From IMG/VR virus record IMGVR_UViG_3300036795_000039, positions 1 to 64,000 of that record: a stretch of DNA of 64,000 nt, one strand, 5' to 3'. Position 1 is the stretch's first letter. Every line of letters starts with the position of its first letter. The notes under the pieces were generated by a model. It was not told the DNA's origin, ran no database searches, and worked only from the letters and a program-made list of their open reading frames with translations. Shown one piece after another: positions 9,001 through 16,158 of this stretch. A program made the position numbers and the translations under genes. The stretch comes from a virus.

Positions 9001-10571
9001 TGCTGTACATCGCGAAGGACACCAAATACCGGGGGCCGACAGTACCCGGCGGCGAAGCAGAACTGGGCAGCCTCGAAATGCTTGGACGAGAACGTGTTCC
9101 ATCAACACGCTTCGGATTGACCTGGACACCCGATAGCCCAGAAGCCAAGATCGTTGCGCCCGCACGGACTATGGACAAAGACGTGTGGGCCACATTGCCA
9201 GTACAGATGCTGCCGCACGGCACGAAGATCCTCGCCAACGAAGGCACCCTGAAGAAGAAGAGCATCGACAAAGTCGTCGGCGGCACAGAGCCTTTCAGGG
9301 AGGGCTACCACATCGAACTATTCCAAGACAAGAACGGCTTGCATGTCGTGGATGGCCACACCCGTGTGGCCATGTACTACGCACTGAACAAAGACATGCC
9401 GGTGAAGATCCTTACGCAGGATGACATCAACAGGTGGGCCAATGAGCCGGTGCATGAGGCGCTGAAAGCACCGCTTACCGGCTTGAGCGCCGATGACAAG
9501 GGCTGGGGTTCGGTTGCCCGCCGACTACCGGGAGGGGAGACGATCACACCAGTGTTCAAAGAAGGCAAGGGCGGCAAGAAAACACTGGATCTTGAGGGCA
9601 CCTGGGCTACGGTCAGCGACGAGACCCTGAAAGAGAACTGGCGCAAGGCATTACGGGACGCCGCGCCGTGGGCGCAGAAGGCCGGTGTCGACTGGTATCC
9701 CGGTGTCAACCGGCTTGCAAATAAACTGACCGACAAGTACGGCAAGCAGTTCGAGAAGCGTTGGGGCATAAAGCTAACACCGGATCTCACCGCAGCATTC
9801 TTCGCGGCGTACTCGGAGAACAATGGATGGGACGGCAACCTCGTCGGCGTGCGCAGGCTGCTCGACGGCACAGGCAACGAATACCTGGGTGTCCTAAAGG
9901 ATTTCAAGTACAGCGAAGCCAGCAACTACCGGGGTATCAAGGCTGGCAAGTACGGCACCAAGTACGTCATCCCGGCGAGTACGCCCAGCCCTGAGCGAAT
10001 CGCCAAGGCGCGAGCCAAGATTGAAGAGAATTACGCCAAGAAGGGCAAGGTGGCACCCAAGGACGCCACCGGCCTGTCAGAGTTTCAGATACCCGGCGAG
10101 ACCGGCTGGTATCGGCTGTATGACTTCCACGTCAACAAAGCCCTGCGGGCCGCGCAGAACCCGCGAGGCGGCATCGCAGATCTACGCGAAAACGACGCCA
10201 CCGCACCGAAGCCCGCCGACTTTGGGGCTAACATCGCAGGCGATTATGATAAGGCCACAGCCGACCGCTGGGTGGCCCGAATTATCCTGCACAGCGACGA
10301 CGGCGTATTCTCCGAATCCATGCGCGGCTACAGTAAGACCACGGGCGGCGTGCCGGATCGTATCGGGTACAAGCGCATGAGCAAGGCGTTGCAAGATGTG
10401 TCCAAGGAGCCGGAATTCGCGCACCTAAACGCGGCTGCGGTGCAGGCGATCCCATGGGTGCATGTGGTAGGTCCACTAGGGTCAATCGGTGAGATCGATG
10501 ACCTGTCAAGTTATGCTAGCGTTAAGGCTGAAACTTTGCGCAAGGCAGCAGAATTCGGGGATGTGGAGTGA
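6075..10571 (+). CDS. Giant MuF-like head protein with metalloprotease, RelA/SpoT-like and ParB-like modules
   Basis: A 1498-residue protein in the MuF position between portal and scaffold. Residues 10-85 are strongly acidic. About 110-270 is MuF-like, with C241xxC244 and H261..C264xC266. H588-E-x-x-H592, with E666 inside SPGES.AQAF, is a gluzincin metalloprotease signature. About 760-930 matches a (p)ppGpp-synthetase/toxSAS-type core: R801xK803xxxS807xYRK811, D839, GY882R, E897xQxHT902; there is no hydrolase domain. DGHTR at 1093-1097 resembles the ParB/sulfiredoxin fold. About 1150-1498 is unrecognised. MuF proteins are known carriers of toxin domains and some are packaged in heads. Activity in this protein is inferred. 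Confidence 0.85.
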   Translation: MTRPRTAGDLLSQRPHTDLDGDDESDQLSDPEYNAGLLPERGEYDEPDDEGDDDNDELPTLAEIPDEQEQRERSEAPEEVREQFNDLMEDAEEGDFKLTDYQRYWRRLQGIVLHHVNKDWRLAGPTRDAAAHVGTVVQSGQKVGSHLTQLYAQRHLGIDFTPFDPGPGIIERPGTNKLMVYSRPIRERSLGAQLSRLETLANTDLQLAKVRTLYSAFNEDQTVNRAPIKTWRRVTTSENPCALCEIAADQVYFSDDLMAIHDNCMCDIELADESDLDEHKARYHHIGFVQTLLDIGEQKKDIQTLADEDAPAEDYHNLTKIEQHGELGPVITWAGQKFTGPGELPNPMPVRPTPTVSGPGRGHEARLAENRARVAQYRAQQFGPGGRAEPRYHPEHGKGSSYVPTSYGLPPITKTVGPKPPKPRPIEMGHVIATIGPGGRVSIETAGKVAEKAGIDWGTASLDDMLDYMARKHSGAVPRGSWRLSLWTSTKYNRVAKRRTLQAIDEMLTKYPDVKFDGGFKIAKLENGVVAETSYRPRLNGRTTFMTFNTDIMERTPDELTQAFRAAEDAGLYFSGASEDPYRAMVYHEYGHVLDVRGTNQAREQASRLMIAEFMKSGRPMTKEDLSEWMAEKDRLSGYSMQDFVVPGRISPLTGKPGSLALSPGESIAQAFDDVERRGERASDVSRALHAEVVERAKIPYPTTPLTPGYSRAALQETAVERLKKMTQPKIPWTDADFAKEDNFNKRKDETVILSDEDRSLAKQLATDIYRKAKGVEDAITAAAESSVGHNGGYMSGLDFRLKTGPSLYRKIQAEAIEYAQGKPVTENDLRTAAADIKDAVRYTGVVPEEGYWAKGDDIRKSLESLGAKNIKDPVGIPLNGYRGRNMSFEYKGVAFEMQVHTELGVAIKDEAHHIYNESRVLKEAIKNRGEDPNKDPAYLKMFNDMQAKWDTMPMLKGTPVVQTEKDAKSGDPNKVLYIAKDTKYRGPTVPGGEAELGSLEMLGRERVPSTRFGLTWTPDSPEAKIVAPARTMDKDVWATLPVQMLPHGTKILANEGTLKKKSIDKVVGGTEPFREGYHIELFQDKNGLHVVDGHTRVAMYYALNKDMPVKILTQDDINRWANEPVHEALKAPLTGLSADDKGWGSVARRLPGGETITPVFKEGKGGKKTLDLEGTWATVSDETLKENWRKALRDAAPWAQKAGVDWYPGVNRLANKLTDKYGKQFEKRWGIKLTPDLTAAFFAAYSENNGWDGNLVGVRRLLDGTGNEYLGVLKDFKYSEASNYRGIKAGKYGTKYVIPASTPSPERIAKARAKIEENYAKKGKVAPKDATGLSEFQIPGETGWYRLYDFHVNKALRAAQNPRGGIADLRENDATAPKPADFGANIAGDYDKATADRWVARIILHSDDGVFSESMRGYSKTTGGVPDRIGYKRMSKALQDVSKEPEFAHLNAAAVQAIPWVHVVGPLGSIGEIDDLSSYASVKAETLRKAAEFGDVE

Positions 10572-10777
10572 CTGTACCAAATCCTGTGGACGACATGACA
10601 TTTCATGCCGACTTCGATGGGCATGCGGAGGAAGTATTCGACACGCTGCAATCCGCGATGGCGTGGGCCGAGGATCTTGGTGATGAGCAGACCGGGGATA
10701 TCAGCTTCCAGGGCGTCCCAATCATCGTGTACGCGAGAGGACGAATCAGTGCTCCTGAAACCACCTACCCGGCGTGA
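10568..10777 (+). CDS. Hypothetical small acidic protein
   Basis: A 69-residue protein from a GTG overlapping the MuF stop. It contains FHADFDGHAEEVFDTLQSAMAWAEDLG, an acidic helix-rich stretch, then a short beta-like C-terminus. Translational coupling to the MuF gene suggests a partner role, for example an immunity or chaperone protein for the MuF enzymatic domains. I recognise no family, and that role is speculation from position. Confidence 0.65.
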   Translation: MTVPNPVDDMTFHADFDGHAEEVFDTLQSAMAWAEDLGDEQTGDISFQGVPIIVYARGRISAPETTYPA

Positions 10778-11012
10778 CCTACAGAAGACCTTCGGACGCG
10801 TGCTCAACGACATCCTTGATGGCACAATCGATTCCGCGCCGGAGGGCAACGGGCTAGACGAACAGGTCAACGCCGCGCTCAACGACCTGGCCGAGAACAT
10901 GGACAAGCGCGCCATCAAAACACTCGCCGCATATGAGGCTTTCGGCAACCAACTCACCGGCTTGCACTCCGCGCAGGGGCAGGACGATATCCTCAAACTG
11001 CTTGGGCCATAA
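10749..11012 (+). CDS. Hypothetical helical protein
   Basis: An 87-residue, mostly helical protein from a GTG at 10749 with GAGAGGA about 8 bases upstream. It overlaps the end of the preceding gene by 29 bases in another frame. Charged heptads suggest self-association. With the preceding gene it sits between MuF and scaffold. Unknown function. Confidence 0.6.
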   Translation: MLLKPPTRRDLQKTFGRVLNDILDGTIDSAPEGNGLDEQVNAALNDLAENMDKRAIKTLAAYEAFGNQLTGLHSAQGQDDILKLLGP

Positions 11013-11017
11013 CGTTC

Positions 11018-11037
11018 ACTGTCCCAAATGGGATAGT
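11018..11037 (+). promoter_or_regulatory. Palindromic operator-like site 2
   Basis: ACTGTCCCAAATGGGATAGT, identical to site 1. It lies in the 141-base gap between the 10749-11012 gene and the scaffold gene, six bases after a stop codon. This is one of the few copies clear of coding sequence, so it is a good place to test for control of the capsid genes. Confidence 0.75.
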
Positions 11038-11153
11038 CCCCGGCGTGTCCTCCCGCCACACCCTGGCGTTATTGGTGTAATGTTTCTGGGCGAAGGGGTA
11101 ATCCCGTGCCCGCAACGGGTTCGGTTCACATGCGAAACGCTCAGGAAGACACC

Positions 11154-11906
11154 ATGACTGCACCCGATCATCCCACCCCGACTCCAAACAGCATGCCCGG
11201 CGCTGGGCAACAGCCGACACCGAATCCTCAATTGCAGGAGCCGGTTTCGACGAGCACACCGCCAAAGCAGCCGGAGCCGAAACCGACACCGACACCTCCC
11301 CAACAGGACACTCCGGCCAGCGAGCCCCCCGTAACGGGCACCCCGCCTCCCGGTTCTGCTGTCCCAGACGAGAACTGGCGTGACATCGCACGCAAGATGG
11401 AGGCCAGGGCCAAGGAGAATGCCGAAGCGGCCAAGAAGTGGGAAGAGCATCAAGCGGCGCAGCGCACCAAGGAGGAGAACGACGCCATCGCCATGGCCCA
11501 GTTACAGCTTGAGCGTGACGAGGCCATGGCCGAAGTGGTCCGCGAACGGATCGCACGCGAAACCGGTGTTCTCCCACAGTTTCTCGGTAGCGGTACTGAG
11601 GAACAGATGCGCGATGCCGCCAAGGCAGCCCTGGAATGGCGCGGCGTAGTCCCGCCCGAACCCCCCAGGCCGCAAACCGCTGCGGTCCCTGCTTCAACGG
11701 TCACCTCTGCTGACAAGATGGGTGCAGCCCCAAATGGCATACAGCAGTTGACAAAAGAGCAGTTCGTCGCTTTGCCGCCCAACGAGCGTATGGATGCGGT
11801 GCGTGCAGGCGCATGCACAAATCTGGGCATCGGCAAGCCGGTGCCACAGCGCCGTATGGGCAATCAGCTAGAGCTTGGCGCATCGATGGGTGCTGGCAAG
11901 CAATAA
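11154..11906 (+). CDS. Capsid scaffolding protein
   Basis: A 250-residue protein immediately before the major capsid gene. The N-terminal 70 residues are Pro/Thr-rich and disordered. Residues about 75-150 form a long charged coiled coil (KMEARAKENAEAAKKWEEHQ onward). The C-terminus is short and basic. This is the expected plan for a scaffold that directs prohead assembly and is then removed. The ATG at 11154 follows AGGAAG. No protease motif is seen in it. Confidence 0.78.
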   Translation: MTAPDHPTPTPNSMPGAGQQPTPNPQLQEPVSTSTPPKQPEPKPTPTPPQQDTPASEPPVTGTPPPGSAVPDENWRDIARKMEARAKENAEAAKKWEEHQAAQRTKEENDAIAMAQLQLERDEAMAEVVRERIARETGVLPQFLGSGTEEQMRDAAKAALEWRGVVPPEPPRPQTAAVPASTVTSADKMGAAPNGIQQLTKEQFVALPPNERMDAVRAGACTNLGIGKPVPQRRMGNQLELGASMGAGKQ

Positions 11907-11928
11907 CTTGCGAAAGGGGTGACGCCAC

Positions 11929-12783
11929 ATGGCCATCACCAATTTTATCCCCGAACTTTGGGCGGCAGCGCTGCTCGAAGTCTGGTGGAACGAAACGGTT
12001 TTCGCCGCTCTGGTGAACCGTGAATACGAGGGCATCGCCACTCGTGGCAACACCGTGAACATTACCGGCGTTGTCGTGCCCACCGTCACGGATTACGCTG
12101 CGGCAGGCCGGGTTACGAACGCCGAAGACATCACCGACACCGGAATTCAATTGGTTATTGACCAGGAGAAGTCGACGGACTTCTTCGTTGACGACATCGA
12201 CCGTGCGCAGGCTGCCGGTTCCCTGTCGGCCTACGCGGACGCGGCAGGCGTTGCGCTGGTTGAAGATTCGGACAAGTTCATCGCAGACCTGTTGATTTCC
12301 AACGGAACTCCGCTTGTCCCGACCGGCGTGACCGACACGCCCGGCCCCGGCACTCTGGGCAACCTGACGCCGGATGACGCATTCAACCTTGTGAAGGATG
12401 CGCGCAAGCAGATGAACAAAGCCGCTGTGCCATCAGCGAATCGGGCCTGCGTGATGAACGCGGAATTCGAGGGACTGTTGCTGTCGGCGGCATCCAAGCT
12501 GACAACCTTCTACCAGGTGGACGACACCGAGGGTCTGCGTAACGCGACCGTTGGCCAGCTACTCGGTATGCGAATGGTCACGAGCAACAACCTGCCCGCT
12601 ATCAACTCACCGCAGTTCGTGGCGTTCGCACCGCGCGCCGCCGCGTACGTGTCGCAAATCGATCAGGTCGAAGCGATGCGGGCACAGACCAAGTTCGCCG
12701 ACCGGATCAGGGCACTACATGTCTACGGCGGCAAGGTCGTTCGTCCCGTGGGTGTGGTGGTATATAACGGCGGCGGCAGCTAA
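11929..12783 (+). CDS. Major capsid protein
   Basis: A 284-residue protein with the start MAITNFIPELWAAALLE, typical of actinophage major capsid proteins. It then has the beta-rich, Gly/Thr-rich pattern of an HK97-type shell subunit and a C-terminal segment ending VGVVVYNGGGS. GAAAGGGGTG lies upstream of the ATG. It follows scaffold by 22 bases and precedes the head-tail connector genes. Fold assignment is by family resemblance. Confidence 0.87.
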   Translation: MAITNFIPELWAAALLEVWWNETVFAALVNREYEGIATRGNTVNITGVVVPTVTDYAAAGRVTNAEDITDTGIQLVIDQEKSTDFFVDDIDRAQAAGSLSAYADAAGVALVEDSDKFIADLLISNGTPLVPTGVTDTPGPGTLGNLTPDDAFNLVKDARKQMNKAAVPSANRACVMNAEFEGLLLSAASKLTTFYQVDDTEGLRNATVGQLLGMRMVTSNNLPAINSPQFVAFAPRAAAYVSQIDQVEAMRAQTKFADRIRALHVYGGKVVRPVGVVVYNGGGS

Positions 12784-12792
12784 CCAACCGGC

Positions 12793-13521
12793 ATGACAGA
12801 CCCGGCCCCGCTGGACATCCCAGACCTACCTGATTTCGTGCAGGGAGGTCCGCTAGCGTTGTGCTCGCTAGCGGATATCGCTGGGACTCTTGGCTTTCGA
12901 GACAGTTCGTTTTTGACGACTGATCAGATGGCCAGGATTCCCTACTTGCTGGCGAAGCTGTGCAGGTTGTTTCGGATCGAGGCGGGGCGCGAATTTACAC
13001 CGGGCGATACGACAGCGGACATGCTGACGTTGGCCGGGTACATCCAACTCCCAGATCCCTTGGGAGAGGGCGGGTCTGTTGAAGAGATACTGACTGCTGA
13101 TGGGAAGGTCATCGACCCGGCGAACTATTCGGTCAAGGCGGGCGACCGCGTATGGATCGAAGAGCCAACGCTGATCGGTCACGACCGACCTGGCTCCGGC
13201 ACGCGTTACACCGTTACGTACACACATAACGGCGAAGTGCCGTGGGACGTGCGGGCCACGATGGCGGCAGCCGTCGCAAGGTATCTCACCGTTGATCCCA
13301 ATTCCGCTGTGGCGCAGTCCACCTTCTTATCGGCTGAAGGGTACCACCAGCGGATTGCGGCATGGGTGGCCGACGTGGTCAGCCTGCACCCAGGCGATAT
13401 CGCCTTGGCGCGAGCGCACCGCCCCTACCGTGTGAACATCATCGTGCAGAAGATGCCCAGTTTCCTTGAGGGGCGCACCGATTGGTCGATGTGGACTTGG
13501 GGCGGTGTGACGATATGGTGA
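12793..13521 (+). CDS. Head-to-tail connector (adaptor)
   Basis: A 242-residue protein directly after the capsid gene. A helical N-terminal half contains the typical adaptor segment around residues 45-70 (LLAKLCRLFRIEAGREFTPG). A beta-rich insert (GDRVWIEEP, RYTVTYTHNG) and a final helical region follow. This is the usual gp6-like/adaptor position and size range in mycobacteriophages. It overlaps the next gene by seven bases. Confidence 0.75.
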   Translation: MTDPAPLDIPDLPDFVQGGPLALCSLADIAGTLGFRDSSFLTTDQMARIPYLLAKLCRLFRIEAGREFTPGDTTADMLTLAGYIQLPDPLGEGGSVEEILTADGKVIDPANYSVKAGDRVWIEEPTLIGHDRPGSGTRYTVTYTHNGEVPWDVRATMAAAVARYLTVDPNSAVAQSTFLSAEGYHQRIAAWVADVVSLHPGDIALARAHRPYRVNIIVQKMPSFLEGRTDWSMWTWGGVTIW

Positions 13522-13862
13522 CAGCGTCATTCCCGTCGAAGTTTCCAATCCAGTGGCGGACATGGCAGTCCGGCGGAAGAGACCCGCTGAACAATCCCAT
13601 CGACGCGTGGGGAGATCCCTTCCCCGTCATGGTCATTGGCTGGTCCAGTCGCCGCGTACTCTCGCGTGACGGCGAGCATGAGGTGGAAGACACCGACCAC
13701 CTCGACCTGATGGTTAACAATCAATTCTCTTGGGGCGTAAAGGATCACGTCATCATCCCTGGCCGTGGCGAGTACATGGTCGAGGGCATCAAAGATCCCG
13801 GCCACGGCTTCCACGGATGGCAGCCAGGCATCACCCTGTCCTTGCTACTCGGGGAGGGCTAA
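13515..13862 (+). CDS. Head-to-tail stopper
   Basis: A 115-residue beta-rich protein. The ATG at 13515 overlaps the preceding stop (ATGGTGA); a GTG at 13518 is an alternative. The pattern of short strands with DHVIIPGRGEYMVEGIKDPG resembles small head-closure (stopper) proteins, and it is the second gene after the adaptor, as expected. It shares one base with the next start. Confidence 0.68.
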   Translation: MVTASFPSKFPIQWRTWQSGGRDPLNNPIDAWGDPFPVMVIGWSSRRVLSRDGEHEVEDTDHLDLMVNNQFSWGVKDHVIIPGRGEYMVEGIKDPGHGFHGWQPGITLSLLLGEG

Positions 13863-14164
13863 TGCCATTCGAAAAGAACGAAAGTGGTTGGGACGCAGTC
13901 GTTAAGAAGGTTGTCGAAGAACGGTGTGTACCAATATGTCAGACCATCGCTGACGCGTGCAACGATGATTTAGAGAGGCGCGGGCACCCCACACACAAGA
14001 CATCCGACGAGCCGGGCTACATCGTGGGCATCGAGGGCGGAAAGCCATTGGAGCGTCACGACTATCGGTCAACGGTGATCACCAAGACCAATGAGGCCAT
14101 GGTGGACAACGCCCAAAACAACACGCTGATTTACAACCTACACAAGGGGGCGGTGTCGGAATGA
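13862..14164 (+). CDS. Small neck or tail-completion protein
   Basis: A 100-residue protein in the position of the tail-completion gene between stopper and tail terminator. The helical N-terminus (VVKKVVEERCVPICQTIADACNDD) resembles the HK97 gp10-type family. The ATG is preceded by GGGAGGG and overlaps the previous TAA by one base. Confidence 0.65.
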   Translation: MPFEKNESGWDAVVKKVVEERCVPICQTIADACNDDLERRGHPTHKTSDEPGYIVGIEGGKPLERHDYRSTVITKTNEAMVDNAQNNTLIYNLHKGAVSE

Positions 14165-14607
14165 CTGTTGCCCCAATCTATTTCCCGCTTGTAGTGCAAA
14201 AGTTGATCACCTATCTGAATACTGACTACCCGCAGTCAATGCTGACGGGTGTGCCGGACGCACTCGGTAACTCGCCGGTGCCGTGCGTTGTGGAGTCCGA
14301 GGTGCCAAATCCCAGGCCCCCCAGGCTCGTAACGCTGTTCACCGTTCCCGCAGGGCCTGGGCCGCAAAGTCCCATCCTGTCTACCCGTCGAATCATTTGC
14401 CAGATCTACGAGGCAAGCGAATTCGTGACGGGGAGCCTGGCCGAAACGGCGAGGGGACTGATCGTAGATTGCAAGTACCGCCAGCTAGGGATTAAGCAAG
14501 TCAAGGTGACTGGGGAACCGGCGAAGTTCCCCGAACCTGGCGAGCCATGGCGCTGGCAGTTCACGGCTGACGTGGTGGTTCGCGCCATCGCGGGGCCTTG
14601 GTCCTGA
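14161..14607 (+). CDS. Tail terminator protein
   Basis: A 148-residue alpha/beta protein coupled to the preceding gene by ATGA. The opening APIYFPLVVQKLITYL and the strand ending TRRIICQIYEAS are typical of actinophage tail terminators that cap the tail tube. It lies directly upstream of the major tail protein, as in other siphophages. Confidence 0.75.
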   Translation: MTVAPIYFPLVVQKLITYLNTDYPQSMLTGVPDALGNSPVPCVVESEVPNPRPPRLVTLFTVPAGPGPQSPILSTRRIICQIYEASEFVTGSLAETARGLIVDCKYRQLGIKQVKVTGEPAKFPEPGEPWRWQFTADVVVRAIAGPWS

Positions 14608-14623
14608 AAGGGAGTGTGCCACT

Positions 14624-15250
14624 ATGGCTCAAAACAACGCATTGATTTTTTCCGCCGATCCTGTTGTGGGCGGCGGACTTCGGGTCGCTCCTGTTGGGAC
14701 CGACCTGTCTTCGATCTCCGGCTTCAACGCATCCACCGACCTGACCGACTCGTCGTTCGACGTGTGGGTCGACTTGGGCAACATGGGCGATGAGGGGTTC
14801 ATGGAGAAGCTGGCCAAGAAGAACGACAAGAAGCGCAACTTTGGCGGCGATATCGTCAAGATCGTCCAGTCGGAGTTCGATGCCACACTGACTTTTACGT
14901 TCATGGAGTCGGTGAACGGCCTTGTGCTACAAGCGATCTTCGGCGAGGCCAACGTCTTCATCACCCCGGCCACGTCCAGTCACGGTACTCAGGTCATGGT
15001 CAACAAGAACGATTTGCGCGTGCCCGACCAGTCATGGCTGATCGACACCTACGACTCAGAAACGCAAGCGCGCTACCGCAACTGGGTGCCCGATGGCATG
15101 ATCTTCGACATCGGTGACATCAAGGTAGCGACGACCGACATCATCTCCTACAAGGTGACGCTGCAATGCTTCCAGACGGTGCTGGGAGACGGCAGCAAGG
15201 CAGCCATCCGTACCTACACCGACGACGGAATCCTCGTCACCGGAAGCTAA
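14624..15250 (+). CDS. Major tail protein
   Basis: A 208-residue beta-rich tube subunit. AAAGGGAG lies before the ATG. The N-terminal strands followed by the DVWVDLGNMGDEGF segment and a long beta domain fit the tail-tube fold, and it is followed by the frameshifted chaperone pair and the tape measure gene. No C-terminal Ig-like decoration domain is seen. Confidence 0.85.
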   Translation: MAQNNALIFSADPVVGGGLRVAPVGTDLSSISGFNASTDLTDSSFDVWVDLGNMGDEGFMEKLAKKNDKKRNFGGDIVKIVQSEFDATLTFTFMESVNGLVLQAIFGEANVFITPATSSHGTQVMVNKNDLRVPDQSWLIDTYDSETQARYRNWVPDGMIFDIGDIKVATTDIISYKVTLQCFQTVLGDGSKAAIRTYTDDGILVTGS

Positions 15251-15309
15251 TTCGGAACAGGGGGGGGTTTGGTCCCCGGTCAGCCAGACTCCCCCCGCTG
15301 CCAGACCGG

Positions 15310-15329
15310 ACTGTCCCAAAAGGGATAGT
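15310..15329 (+). promoter_or_regulatory. Palindromic operator-like site 3
   Basis: ACTGTCCCAAAAGGGATAGT in the 100-base gap between the major tail protein and the tail assembly chaperone. The preceding sequence (CCGGTCAG..CTGCCAGACCGG, with a run of G) is also rich in short complementary segments. The centre differs from sites 1 and 2 by one base, reducing the arms to eight bases. Confidence 0.72.
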
Positions 15330-15352
15330 GGCAACGAAAGGTGAGTACGACA

Positions 15353-15709
15353 ATGGAATTCGACGCACGGTCCAAGGAACCCGACAAGGTTGGCTTCGAC
15401 TGCAAGGTCATCATGCCGGACGGCGCAACAGTGGAACTAAAACTCCGCGACTTCGCTGTCATCCCCGGCAACGTGTCCATCGACAACATAGGTAGCGATG
15501 AAGGCCAACTATGGGGATCTTTTGCGTGGGGGCTGATCGAACCGAAGCACTGGCCGGAAGATTCGGAGAAGCCGCCGCTCAACGTGTTTCGTGAACTGCC
15601 GATGTATGTGACCATGAAGATACACCGCGAGTGGCAGAAAGCTGCGGGTGTGACCCTGGGGGAATCGCCCGCCTCAAAGCCCTCGCCGAAGAGCACGGAG
15701 AAGAGTTAG
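15353..15709 (+). CDS. Tail assembly chaperone, upstream (G-type) product
   Basis: A 118-residue protein that helps load tail tube subunits on the tape measure protein. The ATG at 15353 follows CGAAAGG; an in-frame GTG at 15341 sits too close to that site. Its C-terminal 35 residues overlap an open frame one base behind, and a slip sequence is present at 15658. Position between major tail protein and tape measure and the overlapping frames make the call. Confidence 0.78.
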   Translation: MEFDARSKEPDKVGFDCKVIMPDGATVELKLRDFAVIPGNVSIDNIGSDEGQLWGSFAWGLIEPKHWPEDSEKPPLNVFRELPMYVTMKIHREWQKAAGVTLGESPASKPSPKSTEKS

Positions 15710-16158
15710 AGGCCGATCTGCTTGCGGCACCAGGAAACCTACGGTTAAGGAACTGTCCTAGTGAGGATTTCAACTGGCGGGATCTCAAAGTCTTCGTCAA
15801 ATTCGTTGGAGTCCGAAGTCACCTGTACCGCAAGCTGTTTCCCGAATCTGCCGACTGGGATCTGTCAAATCAATTGCTGGCAAGCATCATTGACATCCAG
15901 CGCTGGTTCCAGTGGGTTCGCATGGGTGCCGATGACTCTGGCGTGCCACCGCCCGATCCCATTGAGCGCCCAGGTGTTTCGAAACGTAAGGCCGATCACC
16001 GACGCGGCAACGCTCCGCGCTCCGAGACGAACAGGGTACTCAAGATGCGGCTCACCGACGAAGAAGACCCGAACCGTAAAGCCAAGGTGCGCAAGATGTT
16101 CAGAGGCCCCAACACCGGACCTGTACGTGACATCAGAGGGATGAGCAAAGGGAAATGA
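15353..16158 (+). CDS. Tail assembly chaperone, frameshifted (GT-type) product
   Basis: Predicted -1 frameshift product: it reads the upstream gene to the run of G at 15658-15662, then continues in the frame GGIARLKALAEEHG to 16158, giving about 268 residues. The downstream frame is open from about 15631 and has no convincing start of its own near the overlap. It encodes a helical region, then a basic C-terminus rich in Arg/Lys. The fusion is the standard arrangement in long-tailed phages, but the shift itself is inferred. Confidence 0.72.
15658..15664 (+). promoter_or_regulatory. Candidate -1 ribosomal slip site
   Basis: GGGGGAA read as G GGG GAA in the upstream frame. The P-site GGG can re-pair after a slip of one base back; the A-site GAA would re-pair less well. 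It lies 45 bases before the upstream stop, at a point where both frames are open. Confidence 0.6.
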
